Assembly (NCBI GenBank): GCA_964035015.1
Contig: OZ036015.1
Location: 7,032,766 to 7,096,765, forward strand
DNA length: 64,000 bases
DNA from: Corallium rubrum
Taxonomy: Eukaryota; Cnidaria; Anthozoa; Scleralcyonacea; Coralliidae
Direction of reading: 5' to 3'
Positions 33,001 to 48,010 of the stretch are shown here, piece by piece; position 1 is the stretch's first letter, and each line of letters starts with the position of its first letter. Below the pieces are notes generated by a model. It made no database searches. It worked only from the letters and a program-made list of their open reading frames with translations, and was not told the DNA's origin. The position numbers were made by a program, and so were the translations under genes.

Positions 33001-36000
33001 ATTACTAGGGCTAGCCTTACCAAAAAAGCTCATGTAAACACGAGAAAAATTACTGGGCCAGCCCTACCAAAAAAGCTCATGTAAACACGAGATAAATTAC
33101 TAGGGCTAACCTTACCAAAAAAGCTCACGTAAACACGAGATAAATTATTAGGGCTAGCCTTAAAAAAAAGCCCATGTAAACACGAGATAAATTACTAGGG
33201 CTAGCCTTACCAAAAATGCTCATGTAAACACGAGATAAATTACTTGGGCTAGCCTTACCAAAAAAAGCTCATGTAAACACGAGATAAATTACTAGGGCTA
33301 GCCCTACCAAAAAAGCTCATGTAAACACGAGATAAATTACTAGGGCTAACCTTACAAAAGAGCTCATGCAAACATGATAAATTACTAGGGCTAGCCCTAC
33401 CAAAAAAGCTCATGTAAACACGAGATAAATTACTAGGGCTAGCACTACCAAAAAAGCTCATGTAAACACGAGATAAATTACTAGGGCTAGCCCTACCAAA
33501 AAAGCTCATGTAAACACGAGATAAATTACTAGGGCTAACCTTGCCAAAAAAGCTCATGCAAACATGATAAATTACTAGGGCAAGCCCTACTAAAAAAGCT
33601 CATGTAAACACGAGATAAATTACTAGGGCTAGCCCTACCAAAAAAGCTCATGTAAACACGAGATAAATTACTATGGCCAGCCCTACCAAAAAGTTCATGT
33701 AAGCACGAGATAAATTACTAGGGCTAGTCTTACCAAAAAGCTCATGTAAACACGAGATAAATTACTAGGGCTATAGCTCTACCAAAAAAGCTCATGTAAA
33801 CACGAGATAAATTACAAGGGCTAGCCTTCCAAAAAAAGCTCATGTAAACACGAGACAAATTACTAGGGCTAGCCCTACCAAAAAAGCTCATGTAAACACG
33901 AGATAAATTACTAGGGCTAGCCTTACCAAAAAAGCTCATGTAAACACGAGATAAATTACTAGGGCTAGTCTTACCAAAAAAGCTCATGTAAACACGAGAT
34001 AAATTACTAGGCTATAGCTCTACCAAAAAAGCTCATGTAAACACGAGATAAATTACTAGGGCTAGCTTCCAAAAAAAGCTCATGTAAACACGAGATAAAT
34101 TACTATGGCTAGCCCTACCAAAAAAGCTCATGTAAGCACGAGATAAATTACTAGGGTTAGTCTTACCAAAAAAGCTCATGTAAACACGAGATAAATTACT
34201 AGGGCTAGCCCTACCAAAAAAGCTCATGTAAACACGAGATAAATTACTAGGGCTAGCCTTTACCAAAAAAGCTCATGTAAACACGAGATAAATTACTAGG
34301 GCTAGCCTTACCAAAAAAGCTCATGTAAACACGAGATAAATTACTAGGGCTAGCCCTACCAAAAAAGCTCATGTAAACACGAGATAAATTACTAGGCTAG
34401 CCTTAAAAAAAAAGCCCATGTAAACACGAGATAAATTACTAGGGCTAGCCTTACCAAAAATGCTCATGTAAACACGAGATAAATTACTTGGGCTAGCCTT
34501 ACCAAAAAAGCTCATGTAAACACGAGATAAATTACTAGGGCTAGCCCTACCAAAAAAGCTCATGTAAACACGAGATAAATTACTAGGGCTAACCTTGCCA
34601 AAAGAGCTCATGCAAACATGATAAATTACTAAGGCTAGCCCTACCAAAAAAGCTCATGTAAACACGAGATAAATTACTAGGGCTAGCACTACCAAAAAAG
34701 CTCATGTAAACACGAGATAAATTACTAGGGCTAGCCCTACCAAAAAAGCTCATGTAAACACGAGAAAAATGACTAGGGCTAGCCTTACCAAAAAAGCTCA
34801 TGTAAACACGAGATAAATTACTAGGGCTAGCCCTACCAAAAAAGCTCATGTAAACACGAGATACATTACTATGGCTAGCCTTAACAAAAAAGCTCATGTA
34901 AACACGAGATAAATTACTAAGGCTAGCCCTACCAAAAAAGCTCATGTAAAACGAGATAAATTACTAGGGCTAGCCTTACCAAAAAAGCTCATGTAAACAC
35001 GAGATAAATTAATATGGCTAGCCCTACCAAAAAAGCTCATGTAAACACGAGATAAATTACTATGGCTCGCCTTACCAAAAAAGCTCATGTAAACACGATA
35101 TAAATTACTAGGGCTAACCTTGCCAAAAAAGCTCATGCAAACACGAGATAAATTACTAGGGCTAGCCTTACCAAAAAAGCTCATGTAAACACGAGATAAA
35201 TTACTAGGGCTAGCCCTACCAAAAAAAGCTCATGTAAACACGAGATAAATTACTAAGGCTAGCCTTACCAAAAAAGCTCATGTAAACACGTGATAAATTA
35301 CTATGGCTAGCCTTACCAAAACAGCTCATGTAAACACGAGATAAATTACTAAGGCTAGCCCTACCAAAAAAGCTCATCTAAACACGAGATAAATTACTAT
35401 GGCTCGCCTTACCAAAAAAGCTCATGTAAACACGAAATAAATTACTATGGCTAGCCTTACCAAAAAAGCTCATGTAAACACGAGATAAATTACTAGGGCT
35501 AGCCCTACCAAAAAAAGCTCATGTAAACACGAGATAAATTACTAAGGCTAGCTCTACCAAAAAAGCTCATGTAAACACGAGATAAATTACTATGGCCAGC
35601 GCTACCGAAAAAGCTCATGTAAACACGAGATAAATTACTAGCGCTAACCTTACCAAAAAAGCTCATGTAAACACGAGATAAATTACTAGGGCTAGCCTTA
35701 CCAAAAAAGCTCATGTAAACACGAGAAAAATTACTAGGGCTAGCCCTTCCAAAAAAACTCATGTAAACACGAGAAAAATTACTAGGGCTAGCCTTACCAA
35801 AAAAGCTCATGTAAACACGAGAAAAATTACTAGCGCTAACCTTAGCAAAAAAGCTCATGTAAACACGAGATAAATTACTAGGGCTAGCCCTACCAAAATA
35901 GCTCATGTAAACACGAGATAAATTACTAGGGCTAGCCCTACCAAAAAAGCTCATGTAAACACGAGATACATTACTAGCGCTAGCCTTACCAAAAAAGCTC

Positions 36001-39000
36001 ATGTAAACACGAGATAAATTACTAGGTCAAGCCTTACCAAAAAGCTCATGTAAACACGAGATAAATTACTATGGCCAGCCTTACCAAAAAAGCTCATGTA
36101 AACACGAGATAAATTACTAGGGCTAGCCCTACCAAAAAAGCTTATGTAAACACGAGATAAATTACTAGGGCTAGCCTTACCAAAAAAGCTCATGTAAACA
36201 CGAGATAAATTACTAGGGCTAGCCTTGCAAAAAAGCTCATGTAAACACGAGATAAATTACTAGGGCTAGCCTTACAAAAAAAGCTCATGTAAACACGAGA
36301 TAAATTACTAGGGCTAGCCTTACCAAAAAAGCTCATGTAAACACGAGATAAATTACTAGGGCTAGCCTTACCAAAAAAGCTCATGTAAACACGAGATAAA
36401 TTACTTGGGCTAGCCTTACCAAAAAAGCTCATGTAAACACGAGATAAATTACTAGGGCTAGCCTTACCAAAAAAGCTCATGTAAACACGAGATAAATTAC
36501 TAGGGCTAGCCCTACCAAAAAAGCTCTTGTAAACACGAGATAAATTACTAAGGCTAGCCTTACCAAAAAAGCTCATGTAAACACGAGATAAATTACTAGG
36601 GCTAGCCTTACCAAAAAAGCTCATGTAAACACGAGATACATTACTAGGGCTAGCCTTACCAAAAAAGCTCATGCAAACATGATAAATTACTAGGGCTAGC
36701 CCTACCAAAAAAGCTCATGTAAACAGGAGATAAATTACTAGGGCTAGACTACCAAAAAAGCTCATGTAAACACGAGATAAATTACTAGGGCTAGCCCTAC
36801 CAAAAAAGCTCATGTAAACACGAGAAAAATGACTAGGGCTAGCCTTACCAAAAAAGCTCATGTAAACACGAGATAAATTACTAGGGCTAACCTTACCAAA
36901 AAAGCTCACGTAAACACGAGATAAATTATTAGGGCTAGCCTTAAAAAAAAAAAGCCCATGTAAACACGAGATAAATTACTAGGGCTAGCCTTACCAAAAA
37001 GCTCATGTAAACACGAGATAAATTACTTGGGCTAGCCTTACCAAAAAAGCTCATGTAAACACGAGATAAATTACTAGGGCTAGCCGTACCAAAAAAGCTC
37101 ATGTAAACACGAGATAAATTACTATGGCTAGCCTTAACAAAAAAGCTCATGTAAACACGAGATAAATTACTAAGGCTAGCCCTACCAAAAAAGCTCATGT
37201 AAAACGAGATAAATTACTAGGGCTAGCCTTACCAAAAAATCTCATGTAAACACGAGATAAATTAATATGGCTAGCCCTACCAAAAAAGCTCGTGTAAACA
37301 CGAGATAAATTACTATGGCTCGCCTTACCAAAAAAGCTCATGTAAACACGATATAAATTACTAGGGCTAACCTTGCCAAAAAAGCTCATGCAAACACGAG
37401 ATAAATTACTAGGGCTAGCCCTACCAAAAAAAGCTCATGTAAACACGAGATAAATTACTAAGGCTAGCCTTACCAAAAAAGCTCTTGTAAACACGTGATA
37501 AATTACTATGGCTAGCCTTACCAAAACAGCTCATGTAAACACGAGATAAATTACTAAGGCTAGCCCTACCAAAAAAAGCTCATGTAAACACGAGATAAAT
37601 TACTATGGCTCGCCTTACCAAAAAAGCTCATGTAAACACGAAATAAATTACTATGGCTAGCCTTACCAAAAAAGCTCATGTAAACACGAGATAAATTACT
37701 AAGGCTAGCTCTACCAAAAAAGCTCATGTAAACACGAGATAAATTACTATGGCCAGCGCTACCGAAAAAGCTCATGTAAACACGAGATAAATTACTAGCG
37801 CTAACCTTACCAAAAAAGCTCATGTAAACACGAGATAAATTACTAGGGCTAGCCTTACCAAAAAAGCTCATGTAAACACGAGAAAAATTACTAGGGCTAG
37901 CCCTTCCAAAAAAGCTCATGTAAACACGAGAAAAATTACTAGGGCTAGCCTTACCAAAAAAGCTCATGTAAACACGAGAAAAATTACTAGCGCTAACCTT
38001 AGCAAAAAAGCTCATGTAAACACGAGATAAATTACTAGGGCTAGCCCTACCAAAATAGCTCATGTAAACACGAGATAAATTACTAGGGCTAGCCCTACCA
38101 AAAAAGCTCATGTAAACACGAGATACATTACTAGCGCTAGCCTTACCAAAAAAGCTCATGTAAACACGAGATAAATTACTAGGTCAAGCCTAACCAAAAA
38201 GCTCATGTAAACACGAGATAAATTACTATGGCCAGCCTTACCAAAAAAGCTCATGTAAACACGAGATAAATTACTAGGGCTAGCCCAACCAAAAAAGCTT
38301 ATGTAAACACGAGATAAATTACTAGGGCTAGCCTTACCAAAAAAGCTCATGTAAACACGAGATAAATTACTAGGGCTAGCCTTGCCAAAAAAGCTCATGT
38401 AAACACGAGATAAATTACTAGGGCTAGCCCTACCAAAAAAGCTCATGTAAACACGAGATAAATTACTAGGGCTAGCCTTACCAAAAAAGCTCATGTAAAC
38501 ACGAGATAAATTACTAGGGCTAGCCCTACCAAAAAAGCTCATGTAAACACGAGATAAATTACTTGGGCTAGCCTTACCAAAAAAGCTCATGTAAACACGA
38601 GATAAATTACTAGGGCTAGCCCTACCAAAAAAGCTCATGTAAACACGAGATAAATTACTAGGGCTAGCCCTACCAAAAAAGCTCATGTAAACACGAGAAA
38701 AATTACTAGGGCTAGCCTTACCAAAAAAGCTCATGTAAACACGAGATAAATTACTAGGGCTAGCCCTACCAAAAAAGCTCATGTAAACAAGAGATAAATT
38801 ACTAGGGCTAGCCTTACCAAAAAAGCTCATGTAAACACGAGATAAATTACTAGGGCTAGCCCTACCAAAAAAGCTCATGTAAACACGAGATAAGTTACTA
38901 GGGCTAGCCTTACCAAAAAAGCTCATGCAAACATGATAAATTACTAGGGCTAGCCCTACCAAAAAAGCTCATGTAAACACGAGATAAATTACTAGGGCCA

Positions 39001-42000
39001 GCACTACCAAAAAAGCTCATGTAAACACGAGATAAATTACTAGGGCTAGCCCTACCAAAAAAGTTCATGTAAACACGAGAAAAATGACTAGGGCTAGCCT
39101 TACCAAAAAAGCTCATGTAAACACGAGATAAATTACTAGGGCTAACCTTACCAAAAAAGCTCACGTAAACACGAGATAAATTATTAGGGCTAGCCTTAAA
39201 AAAAAAGCCCATGTAAACACGAGATAAATTACTAGGGCTAGCCTTACCAAAAAAGCTCATGTAAACACGAGATATATTACTTGGGCTAGCCTTACCAAAA
39301 AAGCTCATGTAAACACGAGATAAATTACTAGGGCTAGCCCTACCAAAAAAGCTCATGTAAACACGAGATACATTACTATGGCTAGCCTTAACAAAAAAGC
39401 TCATGTAAACACGAGATAAATTACTAAGGCTAGCCCTACCAAAAAAGCTCATGTAAAACGAGATAAATTACTAGGCTAGCCTTACCAAAAAAGCTCATGT
39501 AAACACGAGATAAATTAATATGGCTAGCCCTACCAAAAAAGCTCATGTAAACACGAGATAAATTACTATGGCTCGCCTTACCAAAAAAGCTCATGTAAAC
39601 ACGATATAAATTACTAGGGCTAACCTTGCCAAAAAAGCTCATGCAAACACGAGATAAATTACTAGGGCTAGCCCTACCAAAAAAAGCTCATGTAAACACG
39701 AGATAAATTACTAGGGCTAGCCTTACCAAAAAAGCTCATGTAAACACGAGATAAATTACTAGGGCTAGTCTTACCAAAAAAGCTCATGTAAACACGAGAT
39801 AAATTACTAGGGCTATAGCTCTACCAAAAAAGCTCATGTAAACACGAGATAAATTACTAGGGCTAGCTTCCAAAAAAAGCTCATGTAAACACGAGATAAA
39901 TTACTATGGCTAGCCCTACCAAAAAAGCTCATGTAAGCACGAGATAAATTACTAGGGTTAGTCTTACCAAAAAAGCTCATGTAAACACGAGATAAATTAC
40001 TAGGGCTAGCCCTACCAAAAAAGCTCATGTAAACACGAGATAAATTACTAGGGCTAGCCTTACCAAAAAAGCTCATGTAAACACGAGAAAAATTACTGGG
40101 CCAGCCCTACCAAAAAAGCTCATGTAAACACGAGATAAATTACTAGGGCTAACCTTACCAAAAAAGCTCACGTAAACACGAGATAAATTATTAGGGCTAG
40201 CCTTAAAAAAAAAGCCCATGTAAACACGAGATAAATTACTAGGGCTAGCCTTACCAAAAAAGCTCATGTAAACACGAGATAAATTACTTGGGCTAGCCTT
40301 ACCAAAAAAGCTCATGTAAACACGAGATAAATTACTAGGGCTAGCCTTACCAAAAAAGCTCATGTAAACACGAGATAAATTACTAGGGCTAACCTTGCCA
40401 AAAAAGCTCATGTAAACACGAGATAAATTACTAGGGCTAGCCTTACCAAAAAAGCTCATGTAAACACGAGATAAATTACTAGGGCTAGCCCTACCAAAAA
40501 AGCTCATGTAAACACGAGATAAATTACTAGGGCTAGCCTTACCAAAAAAGCTCATGTAAACACGAGATAAATTACTAGGGCTAGCCTTACCAAAAAAGCT
40601 CATGTAAACACGAGATAAATTACTAGGGCTAGCCCTACCAAAAAAGCTCATGTAAACACGAGATACATTACTATGGCTAGCCTTACCAAAAAAGCTCATG
40701 TAAACACGAGATAAATTACTGGGCTAGCCCTACCAAAAAAGCTCATGTAAACACGAGATAAATTACTAGGGCTAGCCTTACCAAAAAAGCTCATGTAAAC
40801 ACGAGATAAATTACTATGGCTAGGCTTACCAAAAAAGCTCATGTAAACACGAGATAAATTACTATGGCTCGCCTTACCAAAAAAGCTCATGTAAACACGA
40901 GATAAATTACTAGGGCTAACCTTACCAAAAAAGCTCATGTAAACACGAGATAAATTACTAGGGCTAGCCTTACCAAAAAAGCTCATGTAAACACGAGATA
41001 AATTACTAGGGCTAGCCTTACCAAAAAGGTCATGTAAACACGAGATAAATTACTAAGGCTAGCCTTACCAAAAAAGCTCATGTAAACACGTGATAAATTA
41101 CTATGGCTAGCCTTACCAAAACAGCTCATGTAAACACGAGATAAATTACTAAGGCTAGCCCTACAAAAAAAAGCTCATGTAAACACGAGATAAATTACTA
41201 TGGCTCGCCTTACCAAAAAAGCTCATGTAAACACGAGATAAATTACTAGGGCTAGCCTTACCAAAATAGCTCATGTAAACACGAGATAAATTACTAGGGC
41301 TAGCCCTACCAAAAAAGCTCATGTAAACAAGAGATAAATTACTAAGGCTAGCTCTACCAAAAAAGCTCATGTAAACACGAGATAAATTACTATGGCCAGC
41401 GCTACCGAAAAAGCTCATGTAAACACGAGATAAATTACTAGGGCTATAGCTCTACCAAAAAAGCTCATGTAAACACGAGATAAATTACTAGGGCTAGCCT
41501 TACCAAAAAAGCTCATGTAAACACGAGAAAAATTACTAGGGCTAGCCCTTCCAAAAAAGCTGATGTAAACACGAGAAAAATTACTAGGGCTAGCCTTACC
41601 AAAAAAGCTCATGTAAACACGGGAAAAATTACTAGCGCTAACCTTAGCAAAAAAAGCTCATGTAAACACGAGATAAATTACTAGGGCTAGCCCTACCAAA
41701 ATAGCTCATGTAAACACGAGATAAATTACTAGGGCTAGCCCTACCAAAAAAGCTCATGTAAACACGAGATACATTACTAGCGCTAGCCTTACCAAAAAAG
41801 CTCATGTAAACACGAGATAAATTACTAGGTCAAGCCTTACCAAAAAGCTCATGTAAACACGAGATAAATTACTATGGCCAGCCTTACCAAAAAAGCTCAT
41901 GTAAACACGAGATAAATTACTAGGGCTAGCCCTACCAAAAAAGCTTATGTAAACACGAGATAAATTACTAGGGCTAGCCTTACCAAAAAAGCTCATGTAA

Positions 42001-45000
42001 ACACGAGATAAATTACTAGGGCTAGCCTTGCCAAAAAAGCTCATGTAAACACGAGATAAATTACTAGGGCTAGCCCTACAAAAAAAGCTCATGTAAACAC
42101 GAGATAAATTACTAGGGCTAGCCTTACCAAAAAAGCACATGTAAACACGAGATAAATTACTAGGGCTAGCCTTACCAAAAAAGCTCATGTAAACACGAGA
42201 TAAATTACTTGGGCTAGCCTTACCAAAAAAGCTCATGTAAACACGAGATAAATTACTAGGCTAGCCCTACCAAAAAAGCTCATGTAAACACGAGATAAAT
42301 TACTAGGGCTAGCCCTACCAAAAAAGCTCATGTAAACACGAGATAAATTACTAGGGCTAGCCTTACCAAAAAAGCTCATGTAAAAACGAGATAAATTACT
42401 AGGGCTAGCCCTACCAAAAAAGCTCATGTAAACAAGAGATAAATTACTAGGGCTAGCCTTACCAAAAAAGCTCATGTAAACACGAGATAAATTACTAGGG
42501 CTAGCCTTACCAAAATAGCTCATGTAAACACGAGATAAATTACTAGGGCTAGCCCTACCAAAAAAGCTCATGTAAACACGAGATAAGTTACTAGGGCTAG
42601 CCTTACCAAAAAAGCTCATGCAAACATGATAAATTACTAGGGCTAGCCCTACCAAAAAAGCTCATGTAAACACGAGATAAATTACTAGGGCTAGCACTAC
42701 CAAAAAAGCTCATGTAAACACGAGATAAATTACTAGGGCTAGCCCTACCAAAAAAGCTCATGTAAACACGAGAAAAATGACTAGGGCTAGCCTTACCAAA
42801 AAAGCTCATGTAAACACGAGATAAATTACTAGGGCTAACCTTACCAAAAAAGCTCACGTAAACACGAGATAAATTATTAGGGCTAGCCTTAAAAAAAAAG
42901 CCCATGTAAACACGAGATAAATTACTAGGGCTAGCCTTACCAAAAAAGCTCATGTAAACACGAGATAAATTACTTGGGCTAGCCTTACCAAAAAAGCTCA
43001 TGTAAACACGAGATAAATTACTAGGGCTAGCCCTACCAAAAAAGCTCATGTAAACACGAGATACATTACTATGGCTAGCCTTAACAAAAAAGCTCATGTA
43101 AACACGAGATAAATTACTAAGGCTAGCCCTACCAAAAAAGCTCATGTAAAACGAGATAAATTACTAGGGCTAGCCTTACCAAAAAAGCTCATGTAAACAC
43201 GAGATAAATTAATATGGCTAGCCCTACCAAAAAAGCTCATGTAAACACGAGATAAATTACTATGGCTCGCCTTACCAAAAAAGCTCATGTAAACACGATA
43301 TAAATTACTAGGGCTAACCTTGCCAAAAAAGCTCATGCAAACACGAGATAAATTACTAGGGCTAGCCCTACCAAAAAAAAAAAAAGCTCATGTAAACACG
43401 AGATAAATTACTAAGGCTAGCCTTACCAAAAAAGCTCATGTAAACACGTGATAAATTACTATGGCTAGCCTTACCAAAACAGCTCATGTAAACACGAGAT
43501 AAATTACTAAGGTTAGCCTTACCAAAAAAGCTCATGTAAACACGAGATAAATTACTATGGCTCGCCTTACCAAAAAAGCTCATGTAAACACGAAATAAAT
43601 TACTATGGCTAGCCTTACCAAAAAAGCTCATGTAAACACGAGATAAATTACTAGGGCTAGCCCTACCAAAAAAGCTCATGTAAACACGAGATAAATTACT
43701 AAGGCTAGCTCTACCAAAAAAGCTCATGTAAACACGAGATAAATTACTATGGCCAGCGCTACCGAAAAAGCTCATGTAAACACGAGATAAATTACTAGCG
43801 CTAACCTTACCAAAAAAGCTCATGTAAACACGAGATAAATTACTAGGGCTAGCCTTACCAAAAAAGCTCATGTAAACACGAGAAAAATTACTAGGGCTAG
43901 CCCTTCCTAAAAAGCTCATGTAAACACGAGAAAAATTACTAGGGCTAGCCTTACCAAAAAAGCTCATGTAAACACGAGAAAAATTACTAGCGCTAACCTT
44001 AGCAAAAAAGCTCATGTAAACACGAGATAAATTACTAGGGCTAGCCCTACCAAAATAGCTCATGTAAACACGAGATAAATTACTAGGGCTAGCCCTACCA
44101 AAAAAGCTCATGTAAACACGAGATACATTACTAGCGCTAGCCTTACCAAAAAAGCTCATGTAAACACGAGATAAATTACTAGGTCAAGCCTTACCAAAAA
44201 GCTCATGTAAACACGAGATAAATTACTATGGCCAGCCTTACCAAAAAAGCTCATGTAAACACGAGATAAATTACTAGGGCTAGCCCTACCAAAAAAGCTT
44301 ATGTAAACACGAGATAAATTACTAGGGCTAGCCTTACCAAAAAAGCTCATGTAAACACGAGATAAATTACTAGGGCTAGCCTTGCCAAAAAAGCTCATGT
44401 AAACACGAGATAAATTACTAGGGCTAGCCCTACAAAAAAAGCTCATGTAAACACGAGATAAATTACTAGGGCTAGCCTTACCAAAAAAGCTCATGTAAAC
44501 ACGAGATAAATTACTAGGGCTAGCCTTACCAAAAAAGCTCATGTAAACACGAGATAAATTACTTGGGCTAGCCTTACCAAAAAGGCTCATGTAAACACGA
44601 GATAAATTACTAGGGCTAGCCTTACCAAAAAAGCTCATGTAAACACGAGATAAATTACTAGGGCTAGCCTTGCCAAAAAAGCTCATGTAAACACGAGATA
44701 AATTACTAGGGCTATAGCTCTACCAAAAAAGCTCATGTAAACACGAGATAAATTACTAGGGCTAGCTTCCAAAAAAAGCTCATGTAAACACGAGATAAAT
44801 TACTAAGGCTAGCCCTACCAAAAAAGCTCATGTAAACACGAGATAAATTACTAGGGCTAGCCTTACCAAAAAAGCTCATGTACACACGAGATAAATTACT
44901 AGGTCAAGCCTTACCAAAAAGCTCATGTAAACACGAGATAAATTATTAGGGCTAGCCTTACCAAAAAAGCTCATGTAAACACGAGATAAATTACTAGGGC

Positions 45001-45790
45001 TAGCCCTACCAAAAAAGCTGATGTAAACACGAGATAAATTACTAGGGCTAGCCCTACCAAAAAAGCTCATGTAAACACGAGAGAAATGACTAGGGCTAGC
45101 CTTACCAAAAAAGCTCATGTAAACACGAGATAAATTACTAGGGCTAACCATACCAAAAAATTGCTCATGTAAACACGAGATAAATTACTAAGGCTAGCCC
45201 TACCAAAAAAAGCTCATGTAAACACGAGATAAATTACTAGAACTAGCCTTACCAAAAAAGCTCATGCAAACACGAGATAAATTACTAGGGCTAGCCTTAC
45301 CAAAAAAGCTCATGTAAACACGAGATAAATTACTAGGGCTAGCCTTACCAAAAAAAGCTCATGTAAACACGAGATAAATTACTATGGCCAGCCTTACCAA
45401 AAAAGCTCATGTAAACACGAGATAAATTACTAAGGTTAGCCTTACCAAAAAAGCTCATGTAAACACGAGATAAATTACTAGGGCTAGCCTTACCAAAAAA
45501 GCTCATGTAAACACGAGATAAATTACTAAGGGCTAGCCTTACCAAAAAAGCTCATGTAAACACAAGATAAATTACTAGGGCTATAGCTCTACCAAAAAAG
45601 CTCATGTAAACACGAGATAAATTACTAGGGCTAGCCTTACCAAAAAAGCTCATGTAAACACGAGATAAATTACTAGGGCTAGCCCTACCAAAAAAGCTCA
45701 TGTAAACACGAGAAAAATTACTAGGGCTAGCCTTACCAAAAAAGCTCATGTGAACACGAGATAAATTACTAGGGCTAGCCTTACCAAAAG
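30083..45790 (-). repeat. 48-bp satellite, ~320 copies
   Basis: Units of 48 bp contain AAAAAGCTCATGTAAACACG, AGATAAATTACTAGGGC and TAGCCCTACC or TAGCCTTACC. In 30083-33000 the units carry many single-base insertions and deletions; further right most are exactly 48 bp. Blocks with the same variant order recur at about 2.25 kb (ends at 34945, 37198, 39452, then 43145), indicating higher-order repeats. Open frames of repeated MSFFGKASPSNLSRVY come from the 48-bp period and are not a protein. The unit carries a GCTAGC palindrome. Confidence 0.97.
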
Positions 45791-46768
45791 GGCTGGCCCT
45801 CCTCCATATAGATAATAAAGCTATGGCAGGTTTACCGCCAACAGGGTAAGGGTCAACTAATGCGGACACAAATATATCTAAAAAAGTTAATGAGACTAAT
45901 AGAAAATTAAATGATAAAACACGCTTTGAAGGTGTTCACGTGACTCCGGAAGCTTCCGGTGTACATCCAGTATTTCAATGCTGTGCGCTGTTTAAATAGC
46001 CATATCTTGTCAAAAGTAAATGGAAACGACGAGCAATTCAAAGAATATTATCCCACCAAAGTGTATAGGGAAAAAAATGTATACAAAATACAAAATACGT
46101 GACGCTTTCTTTGCCGAATTTTGACCCCCCTGTGACAATCTGTGACGGTTGGCATGACACCCCATCGAAAATTAGGTGACTCTGACCCCCCTCCCCCCCC
46201 CCCCCCCACCCCACATACACACACCAAATTAATATGCAGTAATGCGAGAGGACGTGCCGGATCTAGATCGTTTTTGGAACCCTAACCCTAACCCACTTTC
46301 ACGTAAATACTTTATGCTAGCTCCAATATATCCTTATAACGTGGTTGTTAGTATAGAATGAGGGTTTGCAACTCTACAATAAATGCTCATCAACATTAAC
46401 ATGATCTTGCTTAATTTCAGCCTCTCCGTCACGTGACCGTGCTTTTGTGATGCCCCCTCCCCCTGGTGCCATGTGACTATTGTTCAAACACCCCCCCCCC
46501 CACCCGACTCCCCAAAGCGTCACGTATTTTGTGTATGGCCCCTAGTGCATTCTAGGTTTACAATTTTAGTCTTTCTGTTAGGAACTCTCCTTATTGACTT
46601 AATTTTCTCCTATTTACACTGGCTAGTCAATATTGTAATAATGCTATAATTGTTCAAACAGAAGCACAAGTTCTTAGCAGAAGTTTTCCGAAGTCGAGAA
46701 GACAAATAAAGTTTTCCATCGCTGAAAAATACACCAGCCGTTTGGTTAGGATGCGTAAACTTAGGAAC
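45791..46768. other. Mixed unique DNA with two CCCCCC-rich relics
   Basis: No gene seen. Two blocks (46080-46215 and 46430-46550) share GTGACG, CCCCC tracts and TATTTTGTGTATGG-type sequence in opposite order, like degenerate ends of one element. CCCTAACCCTAACCC-like sequence at about 46280 resembles telomere repeats but spans only two units. Confidence 0.5.
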
Positions 46769-47132
46769 TGGGTGCTAAAGCGGATCGAAAAAGTGCCGGA
46801 TCTTTAATATGTTCGCACGCAATCACCAAGGGTTCCGTTTTCATTTGACGGAGCCGTCAAATTGCTCCTGTTGGAGCGCCGTTTTCAACTCGCTCCAGAC
46901 TCGTGTGAACGGGGTTGTATGATTTGTTGATATAATTCTGGGTTTCTCCTTAGATAAGATAGACGTATACAAGATCTGGTGGATTCACTTTCTTATTTCT
47001 GATTTAATACGTAACGCCTTCATATAAACTCTACACTCCTTCGACTAGACTCCTTCGACACAGTTCGACAACACGAGTTAATCACATGACCTAATTCCTA
47101 AGTCATTAGGTCACTCTCTATAATTTACAACA
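46769..47132 (-). mobile_element. Solo LTR of the BEL/Pao-type element
   Basis: This 364-bp block (TGGGTGCTAAAG ... TTTACAACA) matches the three LTR copies at 48418, 49436 and 50724 and begins TG and ends CA. No polypurine tract or coding sequence adjoins it, so it is a solo or detached LTR. No target duplication is evident (GGAAC left, GGGGT right). Confidence 0.75.
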
Positions 47133-47384
47133 GGGGTCTTTAATAGACTTTTTAAGTGAACACGGATCATCGTTTTGAGTATTTGAGTTTGACCAATATC
47201 TACTACACGTCTTTTATATTAAACTAAGTTGATTTCTACGAAACGCAATCCGAAAATAAACTTTTTAACTTTAATTTTGCGTAAAATTGGATGCCTCTGC
47301 TCCCACCCGCTGGTCCGCGCTTTTTGTCCAGCCTGACATTCAGGTTGGTAGTATCCCATGATGCGTGTTCGTCGGGGTAGAGGG

Positions 47385-47743
47385 GCTCGGGCACAGAATA
47401 GTAATACAACCAGAAGTCCAACTTGCGTCGGAACCTTCGAAGTTTATATCCTCGCGCATCTCGTCTCGCGCATCTTGATTCCTCGCCATCCTACGCCATC
47501 CCACGTAATTCTGGCAAGTTCCCCCGGCAGTTTGGACCTTCAAAAGAAGGGTAAAACTGACGGGGGGGGGGGGGGGGGGGACTTGCCAGGATTGCGTAGG
47601 ACATTGCGTAGGACATTGCGTAGGACATTGCGTAGGATAGCGTTGGATAGCGTAAAATATCGCGCCTGCACATTGAAGAAATGCGGACAAGTTTTCACTT
47701 GAGCAGGATTTCTGGTTGTATTACTATTCTCTGGCTCGGGGCT
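47385..47743. mobile_element. ~360-bp MITE with CACAGAATAGTAATACAAC termini
   Basis: The left end has GGCACAGAATAGTAATACAA followed by CCAGAAGTCC. The right end is the inverse with TGGTTGTATTACTATTCTCT. The interior holds an 18-base G run (47563-47580) and four copies of a 12-bp ATTGCGTAGGAC repeat. A palindrome of the same termini stands alone at 61499-61552. Confidence 0.75.
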
Positions 47744-48010
47744 CCAGGTGTTCTTCATTTTTCATCTTCGCCAAGATACACAAAGCAAGGAGTATGGGAA
47801 GTTCCTTTTTCTTCGCTGTTTTTTTTTATGTTTTAAAGCAAAACTTTCCTCAAAAAGCACGATTTTTATGTAGACAAGATACCTAGACTGCACCAGAAAG
47901 TCTTTGAAGTCGTTTAAAAGCAAAACTTTTCGAGAAAAAATGCGGAATTTTGAGACCGCCCAAGAACCAACTGCTCAGCTTGAATAAACATCTTGAAAAT
48001 TACGTCGAAA
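47744..48010 (+). promoter_or_regulatory. Probable 5' flank or UTR of the plus-strand gene
   Basis: Single-copy DNA directly upstream of the ATG at 48011. It is absent from the later exon copies, which indicates that only the first copy keeps its own upstream region. No core promoter element is recognised. Confidence 0.4.

Noticed and set aside
31153..45869. Many minus-strand frames with MSFFGKASPSNLSRVY repeats
   Set aside because: They reflect the 48-bp unit (16 codons). They are broken wherever a unit has an indel and start at arbitrary in-unit ATGs.
46270..46310. Telomere repeats (CCCTAACCCTAACCC)
   Set aside because: Only about two units; too short to be a telomere or a meaningful interstitial array.
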